From Actinomycetospora chiangmaiensis DSM 45062 (GTDB lineage: Bacteria > Actinomycetota > Actinomycetes > Mycobacteriales > Pseudonocardiaceae): 64,000 bases of DNA. The translations under genes were made by a program, and so were the position numbers. A model generated the notes under the pieces. That model ran no database searches. It saw only the letters and a program-made list of their open reading frames with translations, and was not told the origin of the DNA. This document shows, in pieces, positions 28,246 to 37,365 of this stretch (its first letter is position 1; each line of letters starts with the position of its first letter). The DNA is taken from positions 62,195 through 126,194 of the forward strand of contig NZ_KB903240.1 of assembly GCF_000379625.1 (NCBI RefSeq), read 5' to 3'.

Positions 28246-29018
28246 CCGATGCTCCGCTGGGTGTCCACGACGACGGGTCGGTTCGGGTGTTCACCCTCGA
28301 CGTCCCCGACCGTCGCAACGCCCTCACCGTGCCCCTGCGCCGCGACCTGCGCGCCGCCCTCGAGGCCGCCCACGCCGAAGACGGGTGCCGGGCGCTGGTG
28401 GTCACGGGCGCCGGGAAGCACTTCAGCTCGGGCGGCGACGTCTCGTCGATGCCGCAGGGCGACCGCGCCGACGCCCGCGACCGGCTGCACCTGATCGCCG
28501 ACGTGATCTCCCTGCTGGTGGAGGGCCCCCTGCCGGTGGTGGCCGCCGTCGAGGGCGCCGCGGTCGGTGCGGGGACCTCACTGGTCGCGGCGTGCGACTA
28601 CGTCGTGGCGGGTCGGGGTTCGCGCTACGGGGCGATCTTCGGCCGGCTCGGGCTGGTCGCCGACTCCGGCCTCTTCTGGACGTTGCCCCGCAAGGTCGGG
28701 GCGGGCCCGGCGCGCCGGCTGCTGCTGCGCGGTCAGCTGATCGACGCCGCGGAGGCGGAGCGGCTCGGGCTGGTCGACGAGCTGGTCGACGACGGGTCCG
28801 CGCTCGCGGTCGCGGTGGAGCGGGCACGGGAGATGGCGCGGGCCGCGCCGCTCGCGCTCGCGGCGACCAAGCGCATCCTCGCCGACCCACCGACCAGCCT
28901 CGCCGAGGCGCTGCACGTCGAGGAGACGACGCAGGTGACGATGTTCGAGACGGCGGACTTCGCCGAGGGCCGGGCGGCGTTCCTGGAGAAGCGGACCGCC
29001 GTGTTCCGCGGCCGCTGA
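28242..29018 (+). CDS. Enoyl-CoA hydratase/isomerase family protein
   Basis: A 258-residue crotonase-fold protein. It shows RRNALTVPLRRDL (first part of the CoA site), ALVVTGAGKHFSSGGDVSSM with the oxyanion-hole glycine near residue 63, GAAVGAGTSLVAACDYVVA for the second oxyanion amide, and the C-terminal FAEGRAAFLEKR. Catalytic Glu of hydratases is not evident at the usual place (LGLVADSG), so isomerase or another crotonase reaction is possible. Overlaps the CDF gene by four bases. A 139-base gap follows with a short Leu/Arg-rich remnant but no supported gene. Confidence 0.9.
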   Translation: MTDAPLGVHDDGSVRVFTLDVPDRRNALTVPLRRDLRAALEAAHAEDGCRALVVTGAGKHFSSGGDVSSMPQGDRADARDRLHLIADVISLLVEGPLPVVAAVEGAAVGAGTSLVAACDYVVAGRGSRYGAIFGRLGLVADSGLFWTLPRKVGAGPARRLLLRGQLIDAAEAERLGLVDELVDDGSALAVAVERAREMARAAPLALAATKRILADPPTSLAEALHVEETTQVTMFETADFAEGRAAFLEKRTAVFRGR

Positions 29019-29156
29019 CAGGTGCCGTCGACCTCGCCACCGTCGCGGCGTTAAGGAGGCTGCTCGCGGGCCGCTGACCCGGCCGATCCCGTCGGCCCCT
29101 CCGAAGGGCGGGCGTCCCGCTCGCGCCATCGGGTGGCGCCCGAGAGGATCACGCGT

Positions 29157-29852
29157 ATGGCGAAGCCGGTGTTGTTGGTGCACGGAGCGTTCCTGGGTGC
29201 GTGGGCGTGGCAGGAGGTGATCGAGGCCCTCGAGGCGCAGGGCGTCGAGGCCTCGGCGGTCGACCTGACCTGCCGGACGCCGGAGGGCTCGCTCGCGGGC
29301 GACGCCACGCTGGTGCGGGGCGCGCTCGCGTCCCTGGGACAGCCCGCCGTCCTCGTCGGGCAGTCCTACGGCGGCATGGTGATCACCGAGGCGTCCGCGG
29401 GCAACGACGACGTGGCCCACCTCGTCTACGTGTGCGCGGCGCTGCCGGTCGAGGGCGAGCACGTCGGTTCGCTGCTCGCCACGGACCCGCACCCCACCAC
29501 CCTCGGCGAGGGGATCCGGATGATCGGCGAGGGCCCGATGGCCACGCTGGACCCGGAGACCGCCCGATCGGTGCCCGGCCACGACGTACCGGAGGCGGTG
29601 ATGGACGAGAAGCTCCCGCTGACCGGCGAGCACAACATGGCCGTCTTCGAGCAGGAGGCCACGGGCTTCGGTTGGCGCGAGCACCCGTCGACCTACGTGG
29701 TGACCACCCAGGACACCGTCTTCTCCCCCGACCTCCAGCGCACGATGGCCGCGCGCGCCACCCGGAGCGTGGACATCGCCACCTCGCACTTCCCGATGTT
29801 CTCCCGGCCGGCCGAGCTCGCCGCGATCATCGCCGAGGCCGCCGCGGACTGA
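29157..29852 (+). CDS. Alpha/beta hydrolase
   Basis: A 231-residue hydrolase of the AB-hydrolase_1/MenH-esterase type. It begins MAKPVLLVHGAFLGAWAWQ (oxyanion HGA), has the nucleophile elbow GQSYGGMV near residue 71, and the catalytic-His segment ATSHFPMFSRP near 212. The acid is probably in TTQDTVFSP. This set resembles EstC/salicylate-esterase-like and hydroxynitrile-lyase-like proteins. GAGAGGA nine bases upstream supports the ATG. It stands alone between the crotonase and the P450. Confidence 0.9.
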   Translation: MAKPVLLVHGAFLGAWAWQEVIEALEAQGVEASAVDLTCRTPEGSLAGDATLVRGALASLGQPAVLVGQSYGGMVITEASAGNDDVAHLVYVCAALPVEGEHVGSLLATDPHPTTLGEGIRMIGEGPMATLDPETARSVPGHDVPEAVMDEKLPLTGEHNMAVFEQEATGFGWREHPSTYVVTTQDTVFSPDLQRTMAARATRSVDIATSHFPMFSRPAELAAIIAEAAAD

Positions 29853-29916
29853 GTGCCTATCAGGGCACCCCGACAGTCGGCCCACTTCCGCCGACGACCG
29901 GTGGTACGGCAGGGTC

Positions 29917-31143
29917 GTGAGCATGGGCATCGACCAGACGACGGAACGACCGCCGCGGCTCGGGCTGCGCCGTGCCGGGCTCGACCCGGACCCGCAGGTC
30001 ACCGCCCTGCGGGAAGCCGGCGGGACGTGCCCGGTGACCACGCTGGTCGGCCACGAGGCGACGCTCGTCGCCGGCTGGACCGAGGCGCGCACGGTGCACG
30101 GCGATCCGGCGTTCGGCTTCGGGGGCCTGCCGCTGCCGCCCGGCGAGGTCGACGTCGAGGACATGCGGCGGCGCCGGACCGGGATGCTGCTGGCCCTGGA
30201 CCCGCCCCACCACACCCGGCTGCGGCGGATGCTCACCGGGCGCTTCACGGTGCGTGCCATGAAGGCGCTCGAACCGCGCATCGTCGCGATCGTCGAGGAC
30301 GCGCTCGACGCGATGGAGAGGGCCGGCTCCCCCGGCGACCTCGTCGCGGACTTCGCACTCCCGGTGCCGTCCCTGGTGATCTGCGAACTGCTCGGGGTCC
30401 CCTACGCGGACCGCGACGGCTTCCAGGAGCGGGCCGAGCTCACCCTGCGCTCCGACCTCCCCCTGGAGCAGCGGCTGCAGGTCGTCCGCGACTCGCGGGA
30501 GTACATGGCGACGCTGGTCGCGCGGGCCCGGCGCGATCCGGGCGACGACCTCATCGGGATGCTCGTCCGCGAGCACGGCGACCGCTCCGCCGCCGAGGGC
30601 GGGATCGACGACGACGAGCTGGCCGGGCTGGCGAACCTGCTCCTGGTGGCCGGCCACGAGACGACGTCCAACGTCATCGCCCTCGGCACCCTGGAGCTGC
30701 TGCGCGATCCGGCCCAGCTCGCCGCGACCCGTGCCGCACTCGACGACGACGCCGCGCTCGGCCGCGTCGTGGAGGAACTGCTCCGGCACGTCTCCCCGGT
30801 CTCGGCCGGTTTCCCGCGGGTCGCGACGACGGACGTGACCGTGGGTTCCCACGCGTTCCCGGCGGGCTCCGTCGTCACCGCCTCGCTCTGCGCCGCCAAC
30901 CGCGACCCGGCCCTGGGCGAGGGCCTCGACCACCTGGACGTCACCCGGGCGCCGCTGCCCCACGTCGCGTTCGGGTACGGGATCCACCACTGCCTGGGCG
31001 CCCCGCTGGCCCGCATCGAACTGCGGATCGCCTTCCGGGCCCTGCTGCGCCGCTTCCCGGGTCTGGCCCTGGGCGGGGACCGGATCGACTTCCGCCACGA
31101 GAACCTCATCCACGGCGTGGAGGCGTTGCCCGTCACGTGGTGA
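29917..31143 (+). CDS. Cytochrome P450
   Basis: A soluble bacterial P450 of 408 residues. The I-helix oxygen-binding motif is AGHETT near residue 247, the K-helix Glu-x-x-Arg is EELLR near 288, and the heme-Cys loop is FGYGIHHCLGAPLAR with Cys near 358. The substrate-recognition region SPVSAGFPRVATTDV is CYP105/CYP107-like. No ferredoxin or reductase gene is adjacent, so electrons come from elsewhere. GTG 29917 or the ATG two codons later starts it. Confidence 0.96.
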   Translation: MSMGIDQTTERPPRLGLRRAGLDPDPQVTALREAGGTCPVTTLVGHEATLVAGWTEARTVHGDPAFGFGGLPLPPGEVDVEDMRRRRTGMLLALDPPHHTRLRRMLTGRFTVRAMKALEPRIVAIVEDALDAMERAGSPGDLVADFALPVPSLVICELLGVPYADRDGFQERAELTLRSDLPLEQRLQVVRDSREYMATLVARARRDPGDDLIGMLVREHGDRSAAEGGIDDDELAGLANLLLVAGHETTSNVIALGTLELLRDPAQLAATRAALDDDAALGRVVEELLRHVSPVSAGFPRVATTDVTVGSHAFPAGSVVTASLCAANRDPALGEGLDHLDVTRAPLPHVAFGYGIHHCLGAPLARIELRIAFRALLRRFPGLALGGDRIDFRHENLIHGVEALPVTW

Positions 31144-31151
31144 GGGAGGCG

Positions 31152-31166
31152 TTCCCGACGACGGGT
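31152..31166 (+). repeat. Iterated 15-mer TTCCCGACGACGGGT (exact copy, intergenic)
   Basis: An exact copy in the 40-base gap between the P450 stop and the tautomerase start; it makes up more than a third of the gap. Confidence 0.8.
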
Positions 31167-31183
31167 GCGGGCACCCGGGCGCC

Positions 31184-31573
31184 ATGCCTCTCGTCAGGAT
31201 CGACCTCGTCCGCGGCCGTTCGCCGGAGGAGGTCCGCCGTCTCGCCGACACCGTGCAGGAGGTCATGCTGGACGTGTTCGCCGCCCCGCCCGGCGACCGC
31301 TACCAGGTGATCCACCAGCACGAGGTCGGCGAGATCATCGCCGAGGACACCGGGCTCGGCATCGAGCGCACCGACGGGGTGACGATCATCCAGGTCACCC
31401 AGCAGGGCCGGGGGCGCGAGCAGAAGGAGGCCCTCTACGCCGCGCTCGCGAAGCGGCTCGACGAGGAGGGCCTGGTGCGCCCGACCGACCTGATCGTCTC
31501 CCTGGTGCGCAACGAGCAGGAGGACTGGTCGTTCGGGCACGGCCGCGCGCAGTTCCTCACCGGCGAGCTGTAG
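31184..31573 (+). CDS. Tautomerase family protein
   Basis: A 129-residue protein with the key Pro after the initiator Met ([17 protein letters not shown]), the catalytic base of 4-oxalocrotonate tautomerase-like enzymes once Met is removed. It has [12 protein letters not shown] (active-site Arg region) and [22 protein letters not shown], typical of the longer two-repeat members. The substrate is unknown. Its last 17 bases overlap the end of the convergent Nudix gene. Confidence 0.9.
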   Translation: MPLVRIDLVRGRSPEEVRRLADTVQEVMLDVFAAPPGDRYQVIHQHEVGEIIAEDTGLGIERTDGVTIIQVTQQGRGREQKEALYAALAKRLDEEGLVRPTDLIVSLVRNEQEDWSFGHGRAQFLTGEL

Positions 31574-32414
31574 CCGCGTTCAGCTCGCGGTAGCGCGCGG
31601 GCAGGGTCAGCGCCGACCCGTCCGGTTCCAGGCCCGGCATGATCGGCTCCGGGATCGGGCGGTCGGCCGCCGCGAGGATCTGCGGGACCGTGCCGTACTG
31701 GGCGAGCTCGAGGAACGTGCAGTACTGCGGCGGCAGCACCATCACGGTGTCGCCCGCCGCCGCGATCGCCGCGTCGACCGCCAGCCACGCGGCGGCGTCG
31801 GACTCGGTGGAGACGCCCGCGGCCTCCTGTCCGTCGGGGCTCGCCGTCACGAAGAAGAACGTGCGGTAGCGGCGCGGCTCGAACTCCGGGGTGATCCAGC
31901 AGGTCCAGCCGCGGAGCAGGTCGGTGCGCAGCACGAGTCCGCGGTCGCGCAGCAGCTCGGAGAACGCGATCTCGCGGGCCTCCAGCGCCCGGCGCGCCTC
32001 GGCCCACTCCCCGCCGGAGGTGGACGGGACCACGGACCCGTCGTCGGGACCCGCGAGGAGCACCCCGGACTCCTCGAACGTCTCCCGCACCGCGGCGCAG
32101 ACCACCGCGCGGGCCTGGTCGACCGCGAGCCCCAGGCGTTCGGCCCAGACCTCCGGGGCCGGCCCGGCCCACCCGATGTCATCGGTCGCGTCGCGCGGGT
32201 CGACCCCGCCGCCCGGGAACACGACCATCCCGCCCGCGAACGCCATCTGCGTGCGCCGGCGCAGGAGGAAGACCTCCGGGCCGGACGCGCCGGTGCGCAG
32301 CAGGATCGTCGAGGCCGCCACCTTGGGCGTCACCGGGTCCGCGGCCCGCGCGCGGAAGTCGGCGAGCTGGTCGGCGAAGCCGGGCGGGAGCGCCGTGGGG
32401 TCCATGGCGCCCAT
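31557..32414 (-). CDS. NUDIX hydrolase
   Basis: A 285-residue NUDIX protein of the long RppH/NUDT19-like type. The Nudix box runs through GGGVDPRD...[14 protein letters not shown] near residues 68-117, with an insertion between the Gly-rich start and the REFEE core, as in NUDT7/NUDT19-like coenzyme A pyrophosphatases. It includes FVVTASP-like and [10 protein letters not shown] segments. Substrate (CoA esters or nucleotides) is inference. A one-mismatch 15-mer copy is read here as PDDGS. Start ATG at 32414, with an ATG three codons downstream possible. Confidence 0.88.
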   Translation of the reverse strand: MGAMDPTALPPGFADQLADFRARAADPVTPKVAASTILLRTGASGPEVFLLRRRTQMAFAGGMVVFPGGGVDPRDATDDIGWAGPAPEVWAERLGLAVDQARAVVCAAVRETFEESGVLLAGPDDGSVVPSTSGGEWAEARRALEAREIAFSELLRDRGLVLRTDLLRGWTCWITPEFEPRRYRTFFFVTASPDGQEAAGVSTESDAAAWLAVDAAIAAAGDTVMVLPPQYCTFLELAQYGTVPQILAAADRPIPEPIMPGLEPDGSALTLPARYRELNAATARR

Positions 32415-32477
32415 CTGATCACATCGGCCCCACGGCGCGACCGCGTCGGACGCGGCGTCCGCTGCTCGCCGTTCCGC

Positions 32478-33503
32478 TCACACGTCGGCGAGCTTCGGCG
32501 CGGCCTCCCCGAGCAGCTCGATGGAGTGCAGCAGGTCCGCGTGGCGCAGGCGCGGGTTGGTCATCTGCAGGTTGATGCGGTCGACCCCGCCCAGCTGCTC
32601 GGCCACCCGCGTCGCCTTCTCGACGATCATGTCGGGGTCACCGATGAAGTAGGCGCCGTCGGGCCCGCGGGTGGCGTCGAACTGGCGCCGCGACGGCGGC
32701 ATGCCCCCGCGCTCGCGGGCGATCGTCGTGAACATCTCCTCCCAGCCCGGGTAGAAGGCGTTCGTCGCCTGCGCGACGTCGTCGCCGAGGAAGCCGAAGC
32801 AGTGCAGCCCGACCTTGAGCTGCTCGGGCGGGTGTCCGGCCTCGGCACCGGCGCGGCGGTACAGGTCGACCAGCGGTGCGAACTGCGCGGGCGCCCCGCC
32901 GATGATGGCGATCATCAGCGGCAGCCCCAGGGCGCCGGCGCGGTAGAACGACTCGGGCGAGCCGCCGACGCCGATCCAGATCGGCAACGGGTCCTGCGCG
33001 GGCCGCGGGTACACCGGCTGGTCCCGCAGCGCCGGGCGGTGCGGCCCGGACCAGGTGACGCGCTCGTGGTCCCGGATCTGCAGCAGCAGGTCGAGCTTGG
33101 CGGTGAAGAGCTCGTCGTAGTCGGAGAAGGGCAGCCCGAACAGCGGGAACGCCTCGGTGAACGACCCCCGCCCGACGACGAGCTCGACGCGGCCGCCCGA
33201 GATCAGGTCGACCGTCGCGTACTCCTGCCAGACCCGTACCGGGTCGGCGGCCGAGAGCACGGTGACCGCCGAGCGCATGCGGATCTGCTGCGTCCGCGCC
33301 GCGGCCGCCGCGAGGATCACGGCGGGCGCGGCGTCGTAGTACTCGCTGCGGTGGTGCTCGCCGATGCCGTAGGAGTAGAGGCCCACCCGGTCGGCGGTCT
33401 CGATCTCCTCGAGCAGGTGCGCGAACCGTTCGACCGGCCCGACCACGTGCTCGGTGTCGGGGTCGGTGACCTTCGCGACGAAGCTGTCGACGCCGATGTG
33501 CAC
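32478..33503 (-). CDS. LLM-class flavin-dependent oxidoreductase
   Basis: A 341-residue luciferase-like monooxygenase using FMN or F420. It begins MHIGVDSFVAKVTDP, has YGIGEHHRSEYYDAAP (typical of the FMN group near alkanal monooxygenase), GRVELVVGRGSFTEAFPLFG, and LPIWIGVGGSPESFYRAG. The GTG start has GGAGG seven bases upstream. A 22-base dyad 15 bases further upstream probably binds a regulator. It runs toward the Nudix gene in the same direction with a 63-base gap. Confidence 0.92.
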   Translation of the reverse strand: MHIGVDSFVAKVTDPDTEHVVGPVERFAHLLEEIETADRVGLYSYGIGEHHRSEYYDAAPAVILAAAAARTQQIRMRSAVTVLSAADPVRVWQEYATVDLISGGRVELVVGRGSFTEAFPLFGLPFSDYDELFTAKLDLLLQIRDHERVTWSGPHRPALRDQPVYPRPAQDPLPIWIGVGGSPESFYRAGALGLPLMIAIIGGAPAQFAPLVDLYRRAGAEAGHPPEQLKVGLHCFGFLGDDVAQATNAFYPGWEEMFTTIARERGGMPPSRRQFDATRGPDGAYFIGDPDMIVEKATRVAEQLGGVDRINLQMTNPRLRHADLLHSIELLGEAAPKLADV

Positions 33504-33517
33504 GGCACTACCTCCCA

Positions 33518-33539
33518 GGTCGTTTCACGTTCAACGACC
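33518..33539. promoter_or_regulatory. Dyad operator upstream of the LLM oxidoreductase
   Basis: GGTCGTT, eight bases, AACGACC. The dyad lies between the htpG end and the LLM ribosome-binding site, the position expected for a repressor such as a MarR- or TetR-family protein. No regulator gene is adjacent. Confidence 0.5.
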
Positions 33540-33567
33540 AACCTCCGGGTCGGTGACCCTATTCCGG

Positions 33568-35487
33568 CTACAGCGTGGCGGCGAGGCGCTGGGCCAGCTT
33601 CCCGACGAAGGCCGAGGGCTCCTTGAGCTCCCCGCCCTCCGCGAGCAGCGCCATGTCGTGGAGCAGGGACGCCGTGTCGGCGATGCCGGCGTCGTCGGGC
33701 TTCGCGGCGTGCGCGGCCCGCAGGTTCTCCACCAGCGGGTGCTTCGGGTTCAGCTCGAGCGCCCGCTTCTGCACCGGGATCTCCTGGCCCATCGAGCGCA
33801 TCATCTGCTCGAGCTGCGGCGGGAGACCCCCGACCTCGCCCACGAGGCACGCGGGGCTCGTCGTCAGGCGGGTGGACAGCCGCACCTCGGAGACGTCGTC
33901 GGCGAGCGTCGTCGTCATCCAGGCGAGCAGGTCGTCGAAGCCCTCGGGCTTCTCCGCGTCGTCCGAGAGGTCGACGTCGCCCTGCGCGATCGACGCGAAC
34001 GGCTTCGCCGTGTCGCCGGTGCCGTAGGACGGCACCATCCCGACCCACACCTCGTCGACCTGGTCGGTCAGCAGCAGGACCTCGTAGCCCTTCGCCCGGA
34101 ACGCCTCGATGTGCGGGGAGTTCTCGACGGCGGTGCGGGACTCGCCGGTGACGTAGTAGATCGACTCCTGGCCCTCCGGCATCCGCGCGACGTAGTCGGC
34201 GAGCGTGGTGAGCTTCTCCGGGTCGTGCGTCGAGGCGAAGCTGGACGCCTCGAGGATCGCCTGCGTGTTGTCCTGATCGGAGAGCAGGCCCTCCTTGAGC
34301 GCCCGCCCGCACTCGCGCCAGAACGTCCCGTACTTCTCCGCGTCCTCCCCGCGCAGCCCCGTGATCGTCTGCAGCACGCGCTTGACGAGACGCTTGCGGA
34401 TCAGCTGGATCTGGCGGTCCTGCTGGAGGATCTCGCGCGAGACGTTGAGCGAGAGGTCCTGTGCGTCGACGACGCCCTTGACGAACCGCAGGTACTCGGG
34501 GACGAGCGCCTCGCAGTCCTCCATGACGAAGACGCGCTTGACGTAGAGCTGCACGCCGCGCTTGGCGTCGCGGTAGTACAGGTCCATCGGCGCGTGGGCC
34601 GGCAGGAACAGCAGCGCCTGGTACTCGAAGGTGCCCTCGCCGGTGAACCGCATCGTCTCGAGCGGCTCCTGCCAGTCGTGCGAGACGTGGCGGTAGAACT
34701 CGGCGTACTCCTCGTCGCTCACCTCGGAGCGCGGGCGCGCCCACAGTGCCTTGCGGGAGTTGATCGGCTCGTTCGAGGTGTCGGGTTCGGAGTCCTCCTC
34801 GGCGCCCTCGACGACCGTGTCGGTCGCCCCGCTCGGGTTGAGCAGGATCGGCCAGGTGATGAAGTCCGAGTAGCGCTTGACGATGCGGCGCACGACGGAC
34901 GGATCCGCGTAGTCGTGCAGGTTGTCCTCGGCGTCCTCCGCCTTGAGGTACACGGTGATGCTCGTGCCCTGCGGCGCGTCGGCGACCTCGGAGAGCTCGT
35001 AGGTGCCCTCCCCCGCCGACTCCCAGTGCACGCCGCCGTCGGTGCCCGCGCGCCGCGTGGTCATCTCCACCCGGTCGGCCACCATGAAGCTCGAGTAGAA
35101 GCCGATGCCGAACTGCCCGATGAGCTCGGCGGTGGCCTCCTCGCTGCCGGAGGCCTGCGCCTCGCGCAGCTTCGACAGCGTCTCCGCCGTGCCCGAGCGC
35201 GCGATCGTGCCGATGAGGTTCACGACGTCGTCGCGGCTCATGCCGATCCCGTTGTCGGTGATCGTCAGCGTCCGCGCGGCGGCGTCGGTGCGCAGCTCGA
35301 CGTGCAGGTCCGAGGTGTCGACCCCGAGGTCCTTGTCCCGGTAGGACTCCATCCGCAGCTTGTCCAGCGCGTCACTGGCGTTGGAGATCAGCTCGCGGAG
35401 GAACACGTCCTTGTCGGAGTAGATCGAGTGGATCATCAGCTGCAGCAGCTGACGGGCCTCGGCCTGGAACTCGATCGTCTCGGTCAT
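33568..35487 (-). CDS. htpG: Molecular chaperone HtpG (Hsp90)
   Basis: HtpG is the bacterial Hsp90, an ATP-driven cytoplasmic dimer that remodels client proteins. The 639-residue protein is full length. It starts MTETIEFQAEARQLLQLMI with VFLRELISNASDALDKL (ATPase Glu near residue 30), DNGIGM near 80, GQFGIGFYS lid, and middle-domain VDAQDLSLNVSREILQQ. The start is the ATG with AGGA five bases before it; 26 further codons upstream are open but unlike Hsp90. No CIRCE or HAIR element is visible in the divergent gap to ilvA. Confidence 0.97.
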   Translation of the reverse strand: MTETIEFQAEARQLLQLMIHSIYSDKDVFLRELISNASDALDKLRMESYRDKDLGVDTSDLHVELRTDAAARTLTITDNGIGMSRDDVVNLIGTIARSGTAETLSKLREAQASGSEEATAELIGQFGIGFYSSFMVADRVEMTTRRAGTDGGVHWESAGEGTYELSEVADAPQGTSITVYLKAEDAEDNLHDYADPSVVRRIVKRYSDFITWPILLNPSGATDTVVEGAEEDSEPDTSNEPINSRKALWARPRSEVSDEEYAEFYRHVSHDWQEPLETMRFTGEGTFEYQALLFLPAHAPMDLYYRDAKRGVQLYVKRVFVMEDCEALVPEYLRFVKGVVDAQDLSLNVSREILQQDRQIQLIRKRLVKRVLQTITGLRGEDAEKYGTFWRECGRALKEGLLSDQDNTQAILEASSFASTHDPEKLTTLADYVARMPEGQESIYYVTGESRTAVENSPHIEAFRAKGYEVLLLTDQVDEVWVGMVPSYGTGDTAKPFASIAQGDVDLSDDAEKPEGFDDLLAWMTTTLADDVSEVRLSTRLTTSPACLVGEVGGLPPQLEQMMRSMGQEIPVQKRALELNPKHPLVENLRAAHAAKPDDAGIADTASLLHDMALLAEGGELKEPSAFVGKLAQRLAATL

Positions 35488-35616
35488 CGCTGTCCTGCAT
35501 CCTTCCGGGGTCCACGACGGGTCGATGACCACGATAAACGGACCCCCCGACAGCCATCCCGACACCGTGCCCCGGGTCGACGAAGCCCGGTGAGCCGTCG
35601 TCGGGAAGGGCGGACC

Positions 35617-35622
35617 TACGAT
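35617..35622 (+). promoter_or_regulatory. Possible -10 of ilvA (TACGAT)
   Basis: TACGAT 36 bases before the ilvA ATG, with a ribosome-binding site (GGAGGA) between, so here the message would have a leader. A one-mismatch copy of the 15-mer (35593-35607, minus strand) overlaps the expected -35 position. Confidence 0.35.
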
Positions 35623-35658
35623 GAGCTGTTCGGATCAGCAGCACGGAGGAGCAGGGCG

Positions 35659-36927
35659 ATGACGGGCGGGACCGCGTTCGAGAAGCAGGTACTCGAGGCC
35701 GCGGAGCGTCTCACCGGCATCGCCGAGCTGACCCCGCTGCAGTACAACCCGCGGCTCTCCGCCGACTCCGGCGCGAACGTGTGGTTCAAGCGCGAGGATC
35801 TGCAGGTCGGGCGCTCCTACAAGCTGCGCGGCGCGTACAACCTCATCTCCCAGCTGGACGACGAGGCACGCGCCACCGGCGTGGTGTGCGCGTCCGCCGG
35901 CAACCACGCCCAGGGCTTCGCCTTCGCGTGCCGGACGCACGGGGTGCGCGGACGCGTCGTCATCCCGTCGACCACGCCCCGCCAGAAGCGCGAGCGGATC
36001 GCGGCGCTGGGCGGCGACATGGTCGAGCTCGTGGTGCAGGGCGACACCTACGACGAGGCGAGCGCGTCGGCCACGGCGTACGCGGAGGAGACCGGCGCGA
36101 CCCTGGTCCCCGCCTTCGACGACTCCCGCACCGTGGCCGGGCAGGCCACCGTGATCGCCGAGGTCGTGGAGCAGCTCGGGCACGCGCCGGACGTCGTCGT
36201 CGTGCCGGTCGGGGGCGGTGGCCTCCTCGCCGGCACCGCGACCTGGCTCGCCGCGACCTACCCGCGCACGCGGGTGATCGGGGTGGAGCCGGCCGGGGCG
36301 CGCAACGTCGCGGCGGCGCTGCACGCGGGCTCCCCCGTGGTGCTCGACGAGGACGGGTTCGACCGGTTCGTCGACGGCGCCGCGGTCCGGAAGGCGGGCG
36401 CCGTGACGTTCCCGCTGATCCGGCGCTCGGGGGCCCAGCTCCTCGCGGTCGACGAGGGCCTCGTCTGCACCGAGATGCTCGCGCTCTACCAGACCGAGGG
36501 CATCATCGCGGAGCCCGCGGGCGCGCTCGCCGGCGCGGCGGTGCGCTCCGACGGGCCGGAGCTCGACCTCGTGCCGGGCGAGACGGTCGTCGTCATCCTC
36601 TCCGGGGGCAACAACGACGTCTCGCGCTACGCGGAGGTCATCGAGCGCTCGCTGCGCTTCCAGGGGCTCAAGCACTACTTCCTCGTCGAGTTCCCCCAGG
36701 AGCCCGGCGCGCTGCGGCGCTTCCTCGACGAGGTGCTCGGCCCGGACGACGACGTCACGCGCTTCGAGTACGTCAAGCGCGACAACCGGGAGTCGGGGCC
36801 GGCGCTCGTCGGCGTCGAGATCGGGCGGCGCGAGGACTACGAGCCGCTGCTGGAGCGCATGGCCCGCTCGCCGCTGCAGATCGAGGTCCTCGAGCCGGGC
36901 TCGCCGGCCTTCCGTTTCCTGGTGTAG
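35659..36927 (+). CDS. ilvA: Threonine ammonia-lyase (threonine deaminase)
   Basis: IlvA converts threonine to 2-oxobutanoate with PLP, the first step to isoleucine. It is 422 residues, the shorter actinobacterial form. The PLP lysine is in SYKLRGAYN near residue 54; SAGNHAQGFA near 80; the phosphate-binding loop is VGGGGLLAG near 190; SGGNND near 315. The C-terminal GLKHYFLVEFPQEPGALRRF is a single ACT-like regulatory domain. GGAGGA lies ten bases before the ATG. The AraC gene follows by three bases. Confidence 0.95.
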   Translation: MTGGTAFEKQVLEAAERLTGIAELTPLQYNPRLSADSGANVWFKREDLQVGRSYKLRGAYNLISQLDDEARATGVVCASAGNHAQGFAFACRTHGVRGRVVIPSTTPRQKRERIAALGGDMVELVVQGDTYDEASASATAYAEETGATLVPAFDDSRTVAGQATVIAEVVEQLGHAPDVVVVPVGGGGLLAGTATWLAATYPRTRVIGVEPAGARNVAAALHAGSPVVLDEDGFDRFVDGAAVRKAGAVTFPLIRRSGAQLLAVDEGLVCTEMLALYQTEGIIAEPAGALAGAAVRSDGPELDLVPGETVVVILSGGNNDVSRYAEVIERSLRFQGLKHYFLVEFPQEPGALRRFLDEVLGPDDDVTRFEYVKRDNRESGPALVGVEIGRREDYEPLLERMARSPLQIEVLEPGSPAFRFLV

Positions 36928-36930
36928 GCC

Positions 36931-37365
36931 ATGGTCGCGCACGACCTCCTGGTCGGCCTGCGCCGCGCCCGCGACCGGATCGACCGCGAGTACGCCGAGC
37001 CGCTCGACCTCGACGCCCTCGCCGCGACCGCGGGGCTGTCGAAGTACCACTTCCTGCGGTGCTTCGCCCGGACCTACGGCCGCACCCCGGCCGCCTACCT
37101 CACCGAGCGCCGGATCGAGCGGGCCCAGGACCTGCTGCGCGCGACGAACCTGACCGTCACCGAGGTGTGCTGGCTCGTCGGGTACGCCTCGCTCGGGTCG
37201 TTCTCCTCGCGGTTCCGGCGGCTCGTCGGGGTCAGCCCGTCGGCCTACCAGGCGCGCTGGGCCTCCGGGGCGCCGCGCATCCCCGGCTGCTTCGTGCTCA
37301 TGCACGGGCTCTCCGACCGCGCAATCCCGGAGAAGCCGTCGGGGCCCGACCCGGCGGGAGGATGA
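36931..37365 (+). CDS. AraC-family DNA-binding protein (DNA-binding domain only)
   Basis: A 144-residue regulator consisting of the two AraC helix-turn-helix motifs: LDLDALAATAGLSKYHFLRCF near residue 26 and LTVTEVCWLVGYASLGSFSSRF near 73, then the family signature VGVSPSAYQARW. There is no effector domain. It starts three bases after ilvA and overlaps the downstream VOC gene (ATGA), a common AraC-VOC arrangement in actinobacteria where the regulator probably controls the VOC enzyme. Confidence 0.93.
   Translation: MVAHDLLVGLRRARDRIDREYAEPLDLDALAATAGLSKYHFLRCFARTYGRTPAAYLTERRIERAQDLLRATNLTVTEVCWLVGYASLGSFSSRFRRLVGVSPSAYQARWASGAPRIPGCFVLMHGLSDRAIPEKPSGPDPAGG

Noticed and set aside
29019-29156. 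A short Leu/Arg-rich reading frame after the crotonase gene
   Set aside because: About 18 codons only, no ribosome-binding site; may be a gene remnant but cannot be supported.
35488-35658. CIRCE or HAIR heat-shock operator at htpG
   Set aside because: No TTAGCACTC-N9-GAGTGCTAA or HspR-like repeat is present in the gap.
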